A DNA stretch of 64,000 nucleotides from Xanthomonas sp. DAR 80977 (GTDB taxonomy: Bacteria > Pseudomonadota > Gammaproteobacteria > Xanthomonadales > Xanthomonadaceae). Below the pieces are notes generated by a model. It worked only from the letters and a program-made list of their open reading frames with translations. It was not told the origin of the DNA and did no database searches. Of the stretch, positions 1 to 9,580 are shown piece after piece. Each line of letters starts with the position of its first letter. Position 1 is the first letter of the stretch. The DNA lies in the NCBI RefSeq assembly GCF_041240605.1, contig NZ_CP162487.1, forward strand, positions 3,541,001-3,605,000, read 5' to 3'. A program made the position numbers and the translations under genes.

Positions 1-135
1 CTGCGCCTGTTGCAGCGGCACGGCGTCCTGGCGCTGCCAGCCGAAATAGACCGCCGCGTTGAGCAGCACCAGCAGCAGCGTGACCAGCGGAAAATTCTCC
101 CGCGACAGCGGCTTGTGCAACGGCAGGATCAGCAT
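1..135 (-). CDS. Rhomboid-family membrane protein, N-terminal fragment
   Basis: This is the first 45 codons of a gene on the minus strand that runs off the left edge. It begins with ATG at 135 and reads MLILPLHKPLSRENFPLV, followed by a hydrophobic helix at about residues 17-33. A short basic or polar start followed directly by the first membrane helix resembles the N-terminus of rhomboid intramembrane serine proteases of Xanthomonadaceae. The catalytic Ser and His regions lie outside the window, so activity cannot be judged. It diverges from greB. A complete, separate rhomboid gene lies at 23519-24175. Confidence 0.55.
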   Translation of the reverse strand, partial: MLILPLHKPLSRENFPLVTLLLVLLNAAVYFGWQRQDAVPLQQAQ

Positions 136-247
136 CGAACGACGTCCGTGTGGATGGCCGCGCCAGCTTCGGCCATCGCCTGCGCGTGCGCAAGGCCGAC
201 GCACGCGCTAGCATCGCCACCCCGCTCCACCGCAGTGCCGACCCCCG

Positions 248-754
248 ATGAGCCGCTGGCGTCCTCCCGCCGAGAAGAGCACCGCCCTGATCACCGCCGA
301 AGGCCATGCCCGGCTCAAGGCGGAGCTGGACGAGCTGTGGCGCGTGCGCCGACCGGAGGTGGTCAAGGCCTTGGCCGCGGCCGCGGCCGAAGGCGACCGC
401 TCGGAGAACGCCGAGTACACCTACCGCAAGAAGCAGCTGGGCGAGATCGACCGCCGCGTGCGCTACCTGAGCAAGCGCCTGGAAGCGCTGCGGGTGGTGG
501 ACACCGCGCCGTCCGATCCGCAGGCGGTGTTCTTCGGCGCCGTGGTCGAACTGGAGGACGCCGACAGCGGCGAGCTGCTGCGCTACCGCATCGTCGGCCC
601 GGACGAGACCGACGCCGGCCGCGGCTGGATCAGCATCGATTCGCCGCTGGCGCGGGCGCTGCTGAAGAAACGCATCGACGACGAGATCGAGGCGCAGCTG
701 CCCGGCGGCCGCCACAGCTTCGTGGTGGTGTCGGTGGACTACGCGGCGCGCTGA
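248..754 (+). CDS. greB: Transcription elongation factor GreB
   Basis: GreB enters the secondary channel of paused, backtracked RNA polymerase and stimulates cleavage of the displaced 3' RNA. The 168-residue product has the family layout. An N-terminal coiled coil (about residues 14-85) contains the acidic-tip region GDRSENAEY near 48-56 and the basic run [15 protein letters not shown]-terminal FKBP-like domain (about 90-168) contains the SPLARALL motif. The length and the region joining the helices favour GreB over GreA. The ATG at 248 is the natural start. It converges with rimO, with only 40 bases between the stops. Confidence 0.93.
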   Translation: MSRWRPPAEKSTALITAEGHARLKAELDELWRVRRPEVVKALAAAAAEGDRSENAEYTYRKKQLGEIDRRVRYLSKRLEALRVVDTAPSDPQAVFFGAVVELEDADSGELLRYRIVGPDETDAGRGWISIDSPLARALLKKRIDDEIEAQLPGGRHSFVVVSVDYAAR

Positions 755-794
755 GCGCCGCGCCGGAGTGCGCCGGCACGGCCGGCGGCGTCGC

Positions 795-2192
795 TCACAG
801 CACCCGCAGGTCCAGCGCGCGCGGCGGCGCCGCACCGGCCGGCAGCGCGTCGCCGAACAGGTCGTGCTCGTCGCTGTCGGTGATCTCCACATCCACCAGG
901 TCGCCCGGCTGCAGGCCGCGCTCGGCGCCGTTCTGGATGTGCACCAGGCCGTCGATCTCCGGCGCATCGGCCCTCGAGCGCGCCACCGCGATGCCGTCCT
1001 CGAGCAGGTCGACCAGGCATTGCTGCACGCTGCCGATCTTGGCTTCCAGGCGCGCCGCGGAGATGCCGGCCTGCCTGGCCATGAAGCGCGCCAGCCGCTC
1101 CTGCTTGACCGGCTCCGGCACCGGGTCGGGCAGCGCGTTGGCGCTGGCGCCCTCCACCGGCGAATAGGCGAAGGCGCCGACGCGGTCGAGCTGGGCGGCG
1201 TCGAGGAAGTCCAGCAACTGCTCGAACTCGGCCTCGGTCTCGCCGGGGAAACCGACGATGAAGGTCGAACGCAAGGTGATGTCCGGACACAGCGCGCGCC
1301 AGCGCTGCACCCGCTCCAGGGTCCGCTCGACCGCGCCCGGCCGCTTCATCAGCCGCAGGATGCGCGGGCTGGCGTGCTGGAACGGAATGTCCAGGTACGG
1401 CAGCAGCCGGCCCTCGGCCATCAGCGGGATCACCTCGTCCACGTGCGGGTACGGATACACGTAGTGCAGCCGCGTCCACACGCCCAGTTCCGACAGGCCC
1501 TCGCACAGCGCCTTCATCCGCGTCTGGTAGGCGCGGCCGCGCCATTCGCGCTCCGCGTACTTCAGGTCCACGCCGTAGGCCGAGGTGTCCTGCGACACCA
1601 CCAGCAGCTCGCGCACGCCGCCCTTGACCAGGCGTTCGGCCTCGCGCAGCACCTCGTCGACCGGGCGCGAATCCAGGTCGCCGCGCATCGAGGGAATGAT
1701 GCAGAAGCTGCAGCGGTGGTTGCAGCCCTCGGAGATCTTCAGGTAGGCGTAGTGGCGCGGGGTCAGCTTGACCCCGATGCCGTCCTCGTCGCGCACGCCG
1801 TGGCGCCCGCGCGGCAGCAGATCCACGAACGGGTCGTGGCGCGGCGGCAACGCCGCATGCACCGCCTCCATCACGCTCTGGTAGTCCTGCGGCCCGGACA
1901 CCGCCAGCACGTCCGGATAGGCCGCGCGGATCTGCTCGGAGCGCTTGCCCAGGCAACCGGTGACGATGACCTTGCCGTTCTCGGCCATGGCCTCGCCGAT
2001 CGCCTCCATCGATTCGGCCACCGCCGAGTCGATGAAGCCGCAGGTATTGACCACCACCACGTCGGCCGCGTCGTAGCTGGGCACGATCGCATAGCCCTCC
2101 ACGCGCAGCTGGGTGAGGATGCGTTCGGAATCGACCAAGGCCTTGGGACAGCCAAGGCTGACGAAGCCGACTTTGGGGTTGGCGAGGGACAT
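795..2192 (-). CDS. rimO: Ribosomal protein S12 methylthiotransferase RimO
   Basis: This radical SAM enzyme adds a methylthio group to the conserved aspartate of ribosomal protein S12. The 465-residue product has an N-terminal MTTase domain with cluster-ligand Cys at 15, 51 and 80. The radical SAM motif CNHRCSFC has Cys157, Cys161 and Cys164 (CX3CX2C). A C-terminal TRAM domain starts at about residue 400. The ATG at 2192 is chosen because [15 protein letters not shown] is the family N-terminus. The open frame extends 40 codons upstream, but that stretch has no family resemblance. It diverges from the dienelactone hydrolase gene across 243 bases. Confidence 0.95.
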   Translation of the reverse strand: MSLANPKVGFVSLGCPKALVDSERILTQLRVEGYAIVPSYDAADVVVVNTCGFIDSAVAESMEAIGEAMAENGKVIVTGCLGKRSEQIRAAYPDVLAVSGPQDYQSVMEAVHAALPPRHDPFVDLLPRGRHGVRDEDGIGVKLTPRHYAYLKISEGCNHRCSFCIIPSMRGDLDSRPVDEVLREAERLVKGGVRELLVVSQDTSAYGVDLKYAEREWRGRAYQTRMKALCEGLSELGVWTRLHYVYPYPHVDEVIPLMAEGRLLPYLDIPFQHASPRILRLMKRPGAVERTLERVQRWRALCPDITLRSTFIVGFPGETEAEFEQLLDFLDAAQLDRVGAFAYSPVEGASANALPDPVPEPVKQERLARFMARQAGISAARLEAKIGSVQQCLVDLLEDGIAVARSRADAPEIDGLVHIQNGAERGLQPGDLVDVEITDSDEHDLFGDALPAGAAPPRALDLRVL

Positions 2193-2435
2193 GGAGGGCC
2201 TGGGTCCAAGGGGCCTGGGAGAAAAAACGGGCGGATTATAGCCGGCCGAAAGCGGCGCGCGGCCGGGCGCGGCGCCCTGCCTGCGCGCATCGCACGCAGG
2301 GCCTGTCGGCACAAAGATCGCCTTGCCGCCCGGCGTTCGGGCGGCGCCGCACCGCCGCTTCCGATCGCGTTAACGGCGCCGTCGCCGCCGGCGTGGATAA
2401 TCGCCGCACCCCTCCCCCGCCACAGGAAACGCACC

Positions 2436-3098
2436 ATGGGCCACTGGACTACCCTCGATACCGCGCACGGCCAGGTCTCGGCCTGGCATGCGCTGCCGCA
2501 AGGCACCCCGCGCGGCGGGCTGGTGCTCATCCAGGAGATCTTCGGCGTCACCGCCTACATCCGCGAGGTCGCCGACTACTACGCCGCGCAGGGCTACGAA
2601 GTGCTCGCCCCGGGCCTGTTCGATCCGGTGGAGAAGGACGCGCAGCTGAACTACGACCAGGAGGGCGTGCAGAAGGGCCTGGAGCTGGTCGGCGCGCTCG
2701 GCTTCGACAAGGCGCTGGACATCGTGCAGGCCGCGGCGCAGGCGCTGGCGCCGGCTGGCAAGGTCGGTACCGTCGGCTACTGCTGGGGCGGCAGCGTCGC
2801 GCTGCTGGCCGCGCTGCGGCTGGGCCTGCCCTCGGTGAGCTACTACGGCGGGCGCAACACCCAGTTCCTCGACGAGACGCCGAAGGCGCCGGTGCTGTTC
2901 CACTTCGGCGCGCAGGACAGCAGCATTCCGCCGGATTCGGTGCAGCAGCACCGCGAGAAGCTGCCGCAGATGCAGACCTTCGTGTATCCGGCCGGGCACG
3001 GTTTCGACCGCCATGTCGACCCCAACCACTACGACGCCGACAGCTCCGACAGCGCGCGCCAACGCAGCCTCGCCTTCCTCGCCGAACACCTGCGCTGA
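2436..3098 (+). CDS. Dienelactone hydrolase family protein
   Basis: This is an alpha/beta hydrolase of 220 residues, normal for the dienelactone hydrolase family, which opens lactone or ester bonds. The nucleophile elbow is GYCWGG with Cys116, and Asp161 and His188 (in PAGHGFD) complete the likely Cys-Asp-His triad. A conserved Glu lies in QEIFG at 34. There is no signal peptide, so it is cytoplasmic. The ATG at 2436 has a Shine-Dalgarno-like AGGAAA eight to ten bases upstream. The HIT gene follows after nine bases, so the two are probably co-transcribed. The physiological substrate cannot be told from sequence. Confidence 0.88.
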   Translation: MGHWTTLDTAHGQVSAWHALPQGTPRGGLVLIQEIFGVTAYIREVADYYAAQGYEVLAPGLFDPVEKDAQLNYDQEGVQKGLELVGALGFDKALDIVQAAAQALAPAGKVGTVGYCWGGSVALLAALRLGLPSVSYYGGRNTQFLDETPKAPVLFHFGAQDSSIPPDSVQQHREKLPQMQTFVYPAGHGFDRHVDPNHYDADSSDSARQRSLAFLAEHLR

Positions 3099-3107
3099 GC
3101 CGCAACG

Positions 3108-3515
3108 ATGAGCGATTTCGTGCTCGATCCGCGGCTGGAAGCCGACAGCGCGTTCGTCGCCGACGGCCCGCTGTCGCAGGTGCGGCTGATGGACGACGCG
3201 CGCTTCCCGTGGCTCCTGCTGGTGCCGCGCGTGGCCGGCGCCAGCGAATGGATCGATCTGGACGGCGGCCAGCAGCGCCTGCTGCTGGCCGAGATCAACC
3301 AGCTCTCGCAGCTGCTGCGCGGCGAACCCGGGGTGCAGAAACTCAATCTCGGCGCGCTGGGCAATATCGTGCGCCAGCTGCACGTGCATGTGGTCGGGCG
3401 CCACGCTGGCGACGCGGCCTGGCCGGGACCGGTGTGGGGCAGCGGCGCGGCGCAGCGGCTGCCTGCCGAGGCGCTGCAGACCCGTGTTGCGGCGTGGCGG
3501 CAACGGCTACGATAG
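3108..3515 (+). CDS. HIT family nucleotide-binding protein
   Basis: This is a small (135-residue) histidine-triad protein. HIT proteins are cytoplasmic nucleotide hydrolases or transferases. The signature reads QLHVHVVGRHAGD near residues 90-102, so His92 and His94 are present. The third position of the strict HxHxHxx motif is Val96, with another His at 99. The downstream WPGPVWG stretch is characteristic of a proteobacterial HIT subgroup. It starts nine bases after the hydrolase stop. Whether the altered triad still supports nucleotidyl hydrolysis is open. Confidence 0.82.
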   Translation: MSDFVLDPRLEADSAFVADGPLSQVRLMDDARFPWLLLVPRVAGASEWIDLDGGQQRLLLAEINQLSQLLRGEPGVQKLNLGALGNIVRQLHVHVVGRHAGDAAWPGPVWGSGAAQRLPAEALQTRVAAWRQRLR

Positions 3516-3543
3516 GCGCCCTTTTAGCGGAAGCCGCGCCTCC

Positions 3544-3711
3544 ATGAAATCCAACGTGATCGCCGCCATCGTGCTGATCGTGATCGGCCTGGTGTTCCTG
3601 GCCAACAACCTGGGCTGGACCAATCTCAGCCTGGGCCGGCTGATCGCCACCTGGTGGCCGGCGATCCTGGTCGCGGTCGGCGTGGGCATGCTGTTCGGCC
3701 GCGGCAAGTAG
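3544..3711 (+). CDS. Small two-helix membrane protein (DUF5668/LiaI-like)
   Basis: The 55-residue product starts at the ATG at 3544 with MKSNVIAAIVLIVIGLVFL, a helix spanning about 5-21. A short loop (NNLGWTNLSLGRL) follows, then a second helix at about 33-50 and a basic end, GRGK. The helix-GW-loop-WWP-helix layout matches the DUF5668/LiaI-LiaF-like transmembrane family, a putative inner-membrane protein of unknown role. It lies 28 bases after the HIT gene and may share its transcript. A GGGATTGGGGATTCG repeat begins just after the stop. Confidence 0.72.
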   Translation: MKSNVIAAIVLIVIGLVFLANNLGWTNLSLGRLIATWWPAILVAVGVGMLFGRGK

Positions 3712-3718
3712 TCGCTGC

Positions 3719-3740
3719 CGGGATTGGGGATTCGATCCGG
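3719..3740. repeat. GGGATTGGGGATTCG-type intergenic repeat, single short copy
   Basis: A short copy of the GGGATTGGGGATTCG repeat sits eight bases after the small membrane-protein stop. The same word family recurs near 53655-53685, 53843-53873 and 59281-59396. Such G-rich heptamer repeats are often seen between Xanthomonas genes; no function is known to me. Confidence 0.6.
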
Positions 3741-3793
3741 CGATCTCCACCCTCCTGGCAGCCGGCCGCCGATGCGCGGCGGCCGGCACCGCA

Positions 3794-4321
3794 TCAACGG
3801 CGGACGTTGACCACCTGGGTACCGGCGATCAGGTCGTGCAGGCAGCGCTTGTCCTGGCGGAAGATGAACAGCGCATCGATCAGCGCGTAGAAGTTGCCCA
3901 CCACCGGCACCAGCGACAGCACCTGGCTCGGCAGGTAGCGCAACAGCAGCAGCCGCCACAGCGGCGGCTGCGCGCCGTGCAGGTCGACGATACGGATCCA
4001 CAGCAGCTTCTTGCCCCAGGTCTGCCCGGTCTTGGCCAGCGGGTAGGCCTGCACCACCACGAACACGACGAACGCCAGCGCCACATAGCCGGCCATCACC
4101 AGGAACGGTATCTGCTCGCCGCCGCGCGCGGCGTCCATGACCCGGCCGAAATAGCCGGTGACCGCGGCCAGCGGCAGGAAGGTCACCAGCGAGATCACGC
4201 CGTCGATCAGCGCCGCGCCGAGGCGCTCGCCGCGGCCGGCCAGCACCGGCGCACCGTCCAGCGCGGGCGGCGCCGACGGCAGCGGCGCTTCGGGCGCCTG
4301 GTAGGGATTGGGATCGTTCAT
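3794..4321 (-). CDS. RDD family membrane protein
   Basis: The 175-residue inner-membrane protein has a Pro-rich N-terminus (MNDPNPYQAPEAPLP) and an RDD-like domain. The R-x-x-A-x-x-I-D signature reads RLGAALIDGVI, beginning near residue 33. Hydrophobic segments lie at about 38-57, 75-93 and 130-150, and the sequence ends in a conserved basic stretch, DKRCLHDLIAGTQVV. RDD proteins are often of unknown role; some have been linked to ion or small-solute movement. The ATG at 4321 lies 29 bases after the dcd stop, so the two may share a transcript. Confidence 0.85.
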   Translation of the reverse strand: MNDPNPYQAPEAPLPSAPPALDGAPVLAGRGERLGAALIDGVISLVTFLPLAAVTGYFGRVMDAARGGEQIPFLVMAGYVALAFVVFVVVQAYPLAKTGQTWGKKLLWIRIVDLHGAQPPLWRLLLLRYLPSQVLSLVPVVGNFYALIDALFIFRQDKRCLHDLIAGTQVVNVRR

Positions 4322-4350
4322 TGCGCGCTCCTTGTGCTCTGGGGAAAACC

Positions 4351-4923
4351 TTAGGTTCTGGGCAGGGTGACGCCGGTCTGGCCCTGGTACTTGCCGCCGC
4401 GGTCCTTGTAGCTGGTCTCGCAGACGTCGTCGGCGTCGGACTGGAAGAACAGCATCTGCGCCACGCCCTCGTTGGCGTAGATGCGCGCCGGCAGCGGCGT
4501 GGTGTTGCTGAATTCCAGGGTGACGTGGCCTTCCCACTCCGGCTCCAGCGGGGTCACGTTGACGATGATGCCGCAGCGCGCGTAGGTGCTCTTGCCCAGG
4601 CACACCACCAGGGTGTCGCGGGGGATGCGGAAGAACTCCACCGTGCGCGCCAACGCGAAGCTGTTGGGCGGGATGATGCACTCGTCGGACTCGATGTCGA
4701 CGAAGCTCTTGGGATCGAAGCGCTTGGGATCGACGATGGTCGAGTTGATGTTGGTGAACACCTTGAACTCGCGCGAGCAGCGCACGTCGTAGCCGTAGCT
4801 GGAGGTGCCGTAGCTGACGATGCGCTCGCCGTTGGCCTGCTTCACCTGGCCCGGCTCGTAGGGCTCGATCATGCCGTGCTGCTCGGCCATGCGGCGGATC
4901 CAGCGGTCGCTCTTGATGCTCAT
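4351..4923 (-). CDS. dcd: dCTP deaminase
   Basis: Dcd deaminates dCTP to dUTP, the main route to dUMP and thymidylate in proteobacteria; the enzyme is a cytoplasmic homotrimer. The product of about 190 residues begins [20 protein letters not shown]. It contains SSYGYDVR near 42-49, the STYARCGI nucleotide-binding region, and [10 protein letters not shown] with the catalytic Glu. The C-terminal [11 protein letters not shown] motif is also typical of the family. The ATG at 4923 is the family start. It sits downstream of apbC on the same strand, separated by about 130 bases. Confidence 0.95.
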   Translation of the reverse strand: MSIKSDRWIRRMAEQHGMIEPYEPGQVKQANGERIVSYGTSSYGYDVRCSREFKVFTNINSTIVDPKRFDPKSFVDIESDECIIPPNSFALARTVEFFRIPRDTLVVCLGKSTYARCGIIVNVTPLEPEWEGHVTLEFSNTTPLPARIYANEGVAQMLFFQSDADDVCETSYKDRGGKYQGQTGVTLPRT

Positions 4924-5051
4924 GCGTATTCCTGATGCCTGTGGCGGCAGGCCGCAACCTGCCCGCCGGGAGCGCGGCCGACGCCGGAGCGGGCCGCAGT
5001 GACCGGCGATTCTAGCCGGTCGCGGCGCGTTCGCGGCAGCCGCGGCGGCGC

Positions 5052-5903
5052 TCAGCGCAGCGAGGCGGCGATCGGGATCGACGCCCGCGGCCGCTTGCGC
5101 AGCTCCTCGGTCAGGCGCTGCGCGGTCGCCAGATAGGCCTGCGCGGCGGCCGACTCCGGGGCCGCGGCCACGATCGGGGTGCCGGCGTCGCCCTGCTCGC
5201 GGATCGCGATCGCCAGCGGCAGCGACCCCAGCAGCGGCACGCCGTACTGCTGCGCCATGCGCTGGCCGCCGCCCTCGCCGAACAGGTGCTCGACATGCCC
5301 GCACTGGCTGCAGGTGTGCACCGCCATGTTCTCGACGATGCCCAGCACCGGCACCTCGACCTTCTCGAACATCTTCAGCGCCTTCTTCGCATCCAGCGTG
5401 GCGATGTCCTGCGGGGTGGTCACGATCACCGCGCCGGCGACCGGGATCTTCTGCGCCAGGGTCAACTGGATGTCGCCGGTGCCCGGCGGCAGGTCGATCA
5501 GCAGGTAGTCCAGGTCGTCCCACAGCGTATCGGTGAACAACTGGGTCAGCGCCGAGGTCGCCATCGGCCCGCGCCAGATCATCGGCGTGTCCTGGTCCAC
5601 CAGCAGCCCGATCGACATCGCCTCGATGCCGAACGCGCGCATCGGCTCGATCGACTTGTTGTCGGGGCTGTCCGGGCGCCCGCTCAGGCCGAGCATGGCC
5701 GGCACGCTGGGACCATAGACATCGGCATCCAGCACCCCGACCCGCGCGCCCTGGCGCTGCAGCGCCAGCGCCAGGTTCACCGCGGTGGTGGACTTGCCTA
5801 CCCCGCCCTTGCCGGAACCGATGGCGATGACGTTGCGGATCCGCGGCAGCGGCGCGAGGTTGGGCTGGACGGCGTGGACGGAGATGCGGGGGCGGTCGGT
5901 CAT
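5052..5903 (-). CDS. apbC: Iron-sulfur cluster carrier ATPase ApbC/Mrp
   Basis: ApbC/Mrp is a cytoplasmic P-loop ATPase that binds and delivers Fe-S clusters. The 283-residue product has the deviant Walker [12 protein letters not shown] near residues 29-39, DADVYGPS, and [10 protein letters not shown]. The CSQC pair for cluster coordination follows later. It lacks the long N-terminal MIP18-like domain of some homologues and begins [18 protein letters not shown] 5903 is preferred; an in-frame ATG at 5924 would add seven residues. The upstream 666 bases separate it from the first TonB-dependent receptor, which is transcribed away from it. Confidence 0.92.
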   Translation of the reverse strand: MTDRPRISVHAVQPNLAPLPRIRNVIAIGSGKGGVGKSTTAVNLALALQRQGARVGVLDADVYGPSVPAMLGLSGRPDSPDNKSIEPMRAFGIEAMSIGLLVDQDTPMIWRGPMATSALTQLFTDTLWDDLDYLLIDLPPGTGDIQLTLAQKIPVAGAVIVTTPQDIATLDAKKALKMFEKVEVPVLGIVENMAVHTCSQCGHVEHLFGEGGGQRMAQQYGVPLLGSLPLAIAIREQGDAGTPIVAAAPESAAAQAYLATAQRLTEELRKRPRASIPIAASLR

Positions 5904-5924
5904 CGGGGAACTCGCGGAAGTCAT

Positions 5925-6590
5925 GCCGGCCTGCGCGCCGGGCGCTGCAGCTGGCGAAAAGAAAGGAAGGGTGACACAGGGCGGGCGTCTTGCGTATCGG
6001 GCCGGCGCCGCGCGCGAGCGCCGCCGCGATTGGCCGCACGCCGCGCGCAGTTGCGCATTCGAAGGCGCGAACGCCGCCGCACGCCGGATCCGCGACAGCG
6101 GCGACAACAGCGCTGCGCTCGCCGCGCGGCAGTGGCCCAGGCCGCATCCGTGGCGCGCGCGGGATGCACGCCGACACCCACTCCCCATTATGGCGAAACG
6201 CTTCACCGGATTGGTGCATGCGGCGGCACGGAATGATCGGGCATCGATGCCGGTCACCGTTCGCGTAAATACCGGCCCTGCGGGTTTGCAAAAAACGGCT
6301 CGGAACCGCCCCAAAAGCCGTTCAGCTACCTGTCTTCTTCAAGCCCCGATTTGGTGCAAAGCAGCGCGAAGGATGTCGCGGCCGCCATCTGCAGCCACAT
6401 TTGCCGGGCGTTTGCCGCCAGATCGCCGCAGATGCGATTGCTAGCAGCTGAACGTGACGGACCTGTACAAACCGCGTTAAGTTCGTGTTACGTTTGGGTC
6501 ACTCGCATGGATGCGATCCCAATTTCAAGGCATATGTCGTGGCACGACGCCCCTCCGCCTTATCTTTTGGTTTTTCGGGGATAGAGAAAG
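5925..6590. other. 666-base intergenic region upstream of the first TonB-dependent receptor
   Basis: No coding frame here has family resemblance, and the open frames are GC-driven shadows. Visible items are a weak stem near 6294-6322 (AACGGCT pairing with AGCCGTT) and the motif-plus-hairpin at 6488-6516 described separately. The apbC promoter must lie near the left end and the receptor promoter near the right end, but I could not assign convincing -35/-10 boxes. Confidence 0.5.
6488..6516 (+). promoter_or_regulatory. TTACGTTTGGGT motif plus hairpin in TonB-receptor leader (copy 1)
   Basis: TTACGTTTGGGT (6488-6499) is followed three bases later by a perfect six-base stem with a GG loop, TCGCAT-GG-ATGCGA (6503-6516). 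The ATG of the receptor is at 6591. The same 12-base word, also followed within a few bases by a hairpin, lies upstream of the receptor at 12008. Conservation in two non-coding leaders suggests a shared promoter, operator or RNA element; which of these is unknown. Confidence 0.5.
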
Positions 6591-9401
6591 ATGACCGCAC
6601 GTCATACTCGTAGTTTCAATCGCAGCCGCCTGAGCGCGGCGCTGGTGACCGCCATGGTGGTGCCGGCCGCGTTCAGCGCCTTCGCGCAGGACAGCAGTGA
6701 GACCAAGGCGACCGACCTGGAGAAGGTCACCGTCACCGGCTCGCTGATCCCGCAGAGCGAGATCGAGACCGCCACGCCGGTCACCACCATCACCGCCGAA
6801 GACATCAAGGCCCGCGGCTTCAACTCGGTGGCCGACGTGCTGCAGAAGAGCTCGTTCGCGACCGGCGGCGTACAGGGCGGCCAGACCTCGGGCTCCTTCA
6901 CCCAGGGCGCGAAGACCGTCAGCCTGTTCGGCCTGCCGCCGGGCTACGTGAAGTACCTGATCGACGGCCGGCCGATGTCGAACTATCCGGCGCTGTACAA
7001 CGGCAGCGACACCTTCAACAACATCAGCGGCATTCCGATCGACCTGGTCGACCGCATCGAGATCCTGCCGGGCGGCCAGTCGTCGCTGTACGGCTCCGAC
7101 GCGATCGCCGGCGTGATCAACGTCATCCTCAAGAAGAAGATGGACGGCGCGGTGTTCAGCATCCGCGGCGGCGGCTATTCCGAAGGCGGCGGCAGCAACT
7201 TCCGCGCCACCTTCGCCGACGGCTGGACCTCCGCCGACGGCCGCACCACCGTCATCGGCGGCGTGCAGTACGAAGAGAAGGATGCGATCTGGGCCTACGA
7301 CCGCGACCTGACCAAGCAGTACAACACGCAGGGCTATTCGCGCACGCTGGTCAGCCGCGACTTCCTGGTGTACAGCCCGTTCACCAGCTACAAGTTCCTC
7401 GACCCGGCCAACTGCGGCAACCTGTCCGGCCTGTTCGGCGGCACCATGGCGCTGCAGCAGCGTCCCGGCTTCGGCGACGAGTATTACTGCGGCTCCAAGT
7501 ACACCCCCGGCTACCGCACCCTGGACAGCGGCCAGAAGTCGCTGCAGGCCTACGTGCACGGCACCTTCGACCTCAACGACAACGTGCAGCTGTACGGCGA
7601 CGTGCTCTACAGCAAGGACCAGGTCAAGTACAACTCGGGCGGCAACTACCTGTGGTGGGGTACCAGCGCCGACTTCGGCTACTACTACGACCCGAACCTG
7701 GACGACCTGGTCAACCTGCAGCGCTCGTTCGCGCCTGAGGAAGTCGGCCCGAACGGCTTCAACGACACGATGAGCCGCGACACCAGCGAATCGGTCCGCG
7801 TCACCTTCGGCGCGCAGGGCACGCTGGGCCAGTCGAGCTGGGACTACGACGCCGGCGTCACCTATACCCAGTACAAGCTGGAAGAACGCAACTTCGTCCG
7901 CTTCAAGGACCCGATCGACCAGTTCTTCATCAACAAGGTGCTGGGACCGCAGCAGGGCCTGGATCCGTACTACAACGCCTATCCGGTCTACACCCCGAAC
8001 TACGCGGCGTTCTACTCGCCGATCACGCCGGAGGAATTCGCCAGCTTCACCGGCCATGCCACCAACAAGAGCAAGACCTCCGACGGCATGCTGCGCCTGC
8101 AGATGACCAACGCCAAGCTGTTCGCCCTGCCCGGCGGCGACGCGGGCCTGGCCGTGGTCGGCGAATACGGCAAGCAGAAGTGGAACTACGATCCGGCGCC
8201 GGAGATCCTCAACGGCGACGTGTGGGGCCTGACCTCGGTGGCCGGCGGCGGCGACCGCGACCGCTACGCGCTGACCTCGGAACTGCGCATGCCGGTGTTC
8301 GATCCGCTGACCATCACCCTGGCCGGCCGCTACGATGCGTTCAAGGCCAGCGGCACCACCGTCGACAAGCCGACCTACAGCATCTCGCTGGAATACCGCC
8401 CGTTCCAGTCGCTGCTGCTGCGCGGCAAGTACGGCACCGCGTTCCGCGCGCCGACCCTGTCCGACCAGTACCAGGGCCAGAGCGGCTACTACAACAGCGT
8501 GGTCGACTACTACCAGTGCGCGCAGCGCGGCTACCTGCCGGGCAACACCGACAACTGCCCGGCCGCCTACTCCAGCCGCCAGTTCTTCGGCACCCAGTCC
8601 GGCAACCTCGCCCTGAAGCCGATCAACGCCGACGTGTGGAGTGCCGGCTTCGTGTGGTCGCCGATCGACCGCATGGCGCTGACCGTCGACTACCTCAACT
8701 GGGACATCAGCGATGAGGTCAACCAGCAGAGCGCCGATGGCCTGAGCTTGCAGGACTACCGCTGCCGCGCCGGTATCGACGACATCAACTCGACGCTGTG
8801 CACCACCACCATGGCGCAGGTCACCCGCAACGCGGCCGGCCAGATCACGGCGATCTACACGCCGAAGATCAACGTCTCCAACCAGAAGCTGGAAGCGGTG
8901 ACCGCTTCGTTCCGCTACGGTTACGACCTCGGCCGCTGGGGCGATCTGAGCACGATTGCCAGCTACAGCGAGAACCTGCGCCACAAGTACGTGCAGTACG
9001 CCGGCGACGAACCGGTCGACCTGCTCAACGATCCGTACTGGAGCACGGACCCGAAGCGCAAGGCCGACGCCTCGCTGACCTGGGAGATCGGCGACTTCTC
9101 GACCACCTGGTACGCCAGCTGGTTCGACAAGACCCCGAACTACGCGGCAACGCTCAGCGCGGCCGGCTACGACGCGCCGCGCGCCGGCAAGCTGCCCTCG
9201 CACATCACCCACAACGCCAGCGTCACCTACACGGCGTTCGAGGGCATGGAGCTGTCGCTGATGGTGAACAACGTGTTCAACAAGATGCCGCCCTTCGACG
9301 CGTCCTACCCGGGCAGCGCGAGCTCGCCGTACAACTCGTACAACTTCGACGTGTACGGCCGCGCGTACTACCTGGAAATGCGTTACTCGTTCGGCAAGTA
9401 A
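6591..9401 (+). CDS. TonB-dependent receptor (936 aa)
   Basis: This is an outer-membrane, TonB-energised gated channel. The 936-residue product has a signal peptide (about 1-33, ending AFSAFAQ), a TonB-box-like segment DLEKVTVTGSLI, and a plug domain at about 60-175. The plug contains RIEILPGGQSSLYGSDAIAG, and the rest is a 22-strand-type barrel. It ends EMRYSFGK, with Phe near the end as in outer-membrane barrels. It starts at ATG 6591 after GGGGATAGAGAAAG, a good ribosome binding site. No iron box is visible and no transporter partner lies alongside. The substrate is unknown; many Xanthomonas receptors of this type are assigned to plant-derived nutrients. A strong terminator follows. Confidence 0.95.
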   Translation: MTARHTRSFNRSRLSAALVTAMVVPAAFSAFAQDSSETKATDLEKVTVTGSLIPQSEIETATPVTTITAEDIKARGFNSVADVLQKSSFATGGVQGGQTSGSFTQGAKTVSLFGLPPGYVKYLIDGRPMSNYPALYNGSDTFNNISGIPIDLVDRIEILPGGQSSLYGSDAIAGVINVILKKKMDGAVFSIRGGGYSEGGGSNFRATFADGWTSADGRTTVIGGVQYEEKDAIWAYDRDLTKQYNTQGYSRTLVSRDFLVYSPFTSYKFLDPANCGNLSGLFGGTMALQQRPGFGDEYYCGSKYTPGYRTLDSGQKSLQAYVHGTFDLNDNVQLYGDVLYSKDQVKYNSGGNYLWWGTSADFGYYYDPNLDDLVNLQRSFAPEEVGPNGFNDTMSRDTSESVRVTFGAQGTLGQSSWDYDAGVTYTQYKLEERNFVRFKDPIDQFFINKVLGPQQGLDPYYNAYPVYTPNYAAFYSPITPEEFASFTGHATNKSKTSDGMLRLQMTNAKLFALPGGDAGLAVVGEYGKQKWNYDPAPEILNGDVWGLTSVAGGGDRDRYALTSELRMPVFDPLTITLAGRYDAFKASGTTVDKPTYSISLEYRPFQSLLLRGKYGTAFRAPTLSDQYQGQSGYYNSVVDYYQCAQRGYLPGNTDNCPAAYSSRQFFGTQSGNLALKPINADVWSAGFVWSPIDRMALTVDYLNWDISDEVNQQSADGLSLQDYRCRAGIDDINSTLCTTTMAQVTRNAAGQITAIYTPKINVSNQKLEAVTASFRYGYDLGRWGDLSTIASYSENLRHKYVQYAGDEPVDLLNDPYWSTDPKRKADASLTWEIGDFSTTWYASWFDKTPNYAATLSAAGYDAPRAGKLPSHITHNASVTYTAFEGMELSLMVNNVFNKMPPFDASYPGSASSPYNSYNFDVYGRAYYLEMRYSFGK

Positions 9402-9422
9402 GCAAGCCTCAAGCGACACCGA

Positions 9423-9451
9423 AGCCCACCCGCAAGGGTGGGCTTTTTTTT
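9423..9451 (+). terminator. Rho-independent terminator after the first TonB-dependent receptor
   Basis: AGCCCACCC (9423-9431), a GCAA loop and GGGTGGGCT form a nine-base perfect stem followed directly by a T run to 9451. It starts 21 bases after the receptor stop. Confidence 0.92.
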
Positions 9452-9580
9452 GCGCGGCAGCCTACGCAGGAACATGCGCGCCTTCGTCGGCGAGAACGCA
9501 TTCTCCACAGAAAACTGGCCACGGCCGCGCGCGAAAGCGCGGCCTGCGCCTTCGACCCGTCAGCTTCCAGGAACGCCGCT

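Noticed and set aside
2193..2312. Forty-codon upstream extension of rimO
   Set aside because: The extra N-terminus is low-complexity and non-homologous; ATG 2192 gives the conserved family start.
6525..9419. 964-codon open frame on the minus strand across the first TonB-dependent receptor
   Set aside because: It is an antisense frame to a well-supported receptor. Its translation is Val/Ala/Arg-rich without family motifs, as expected in high-GC DNA.
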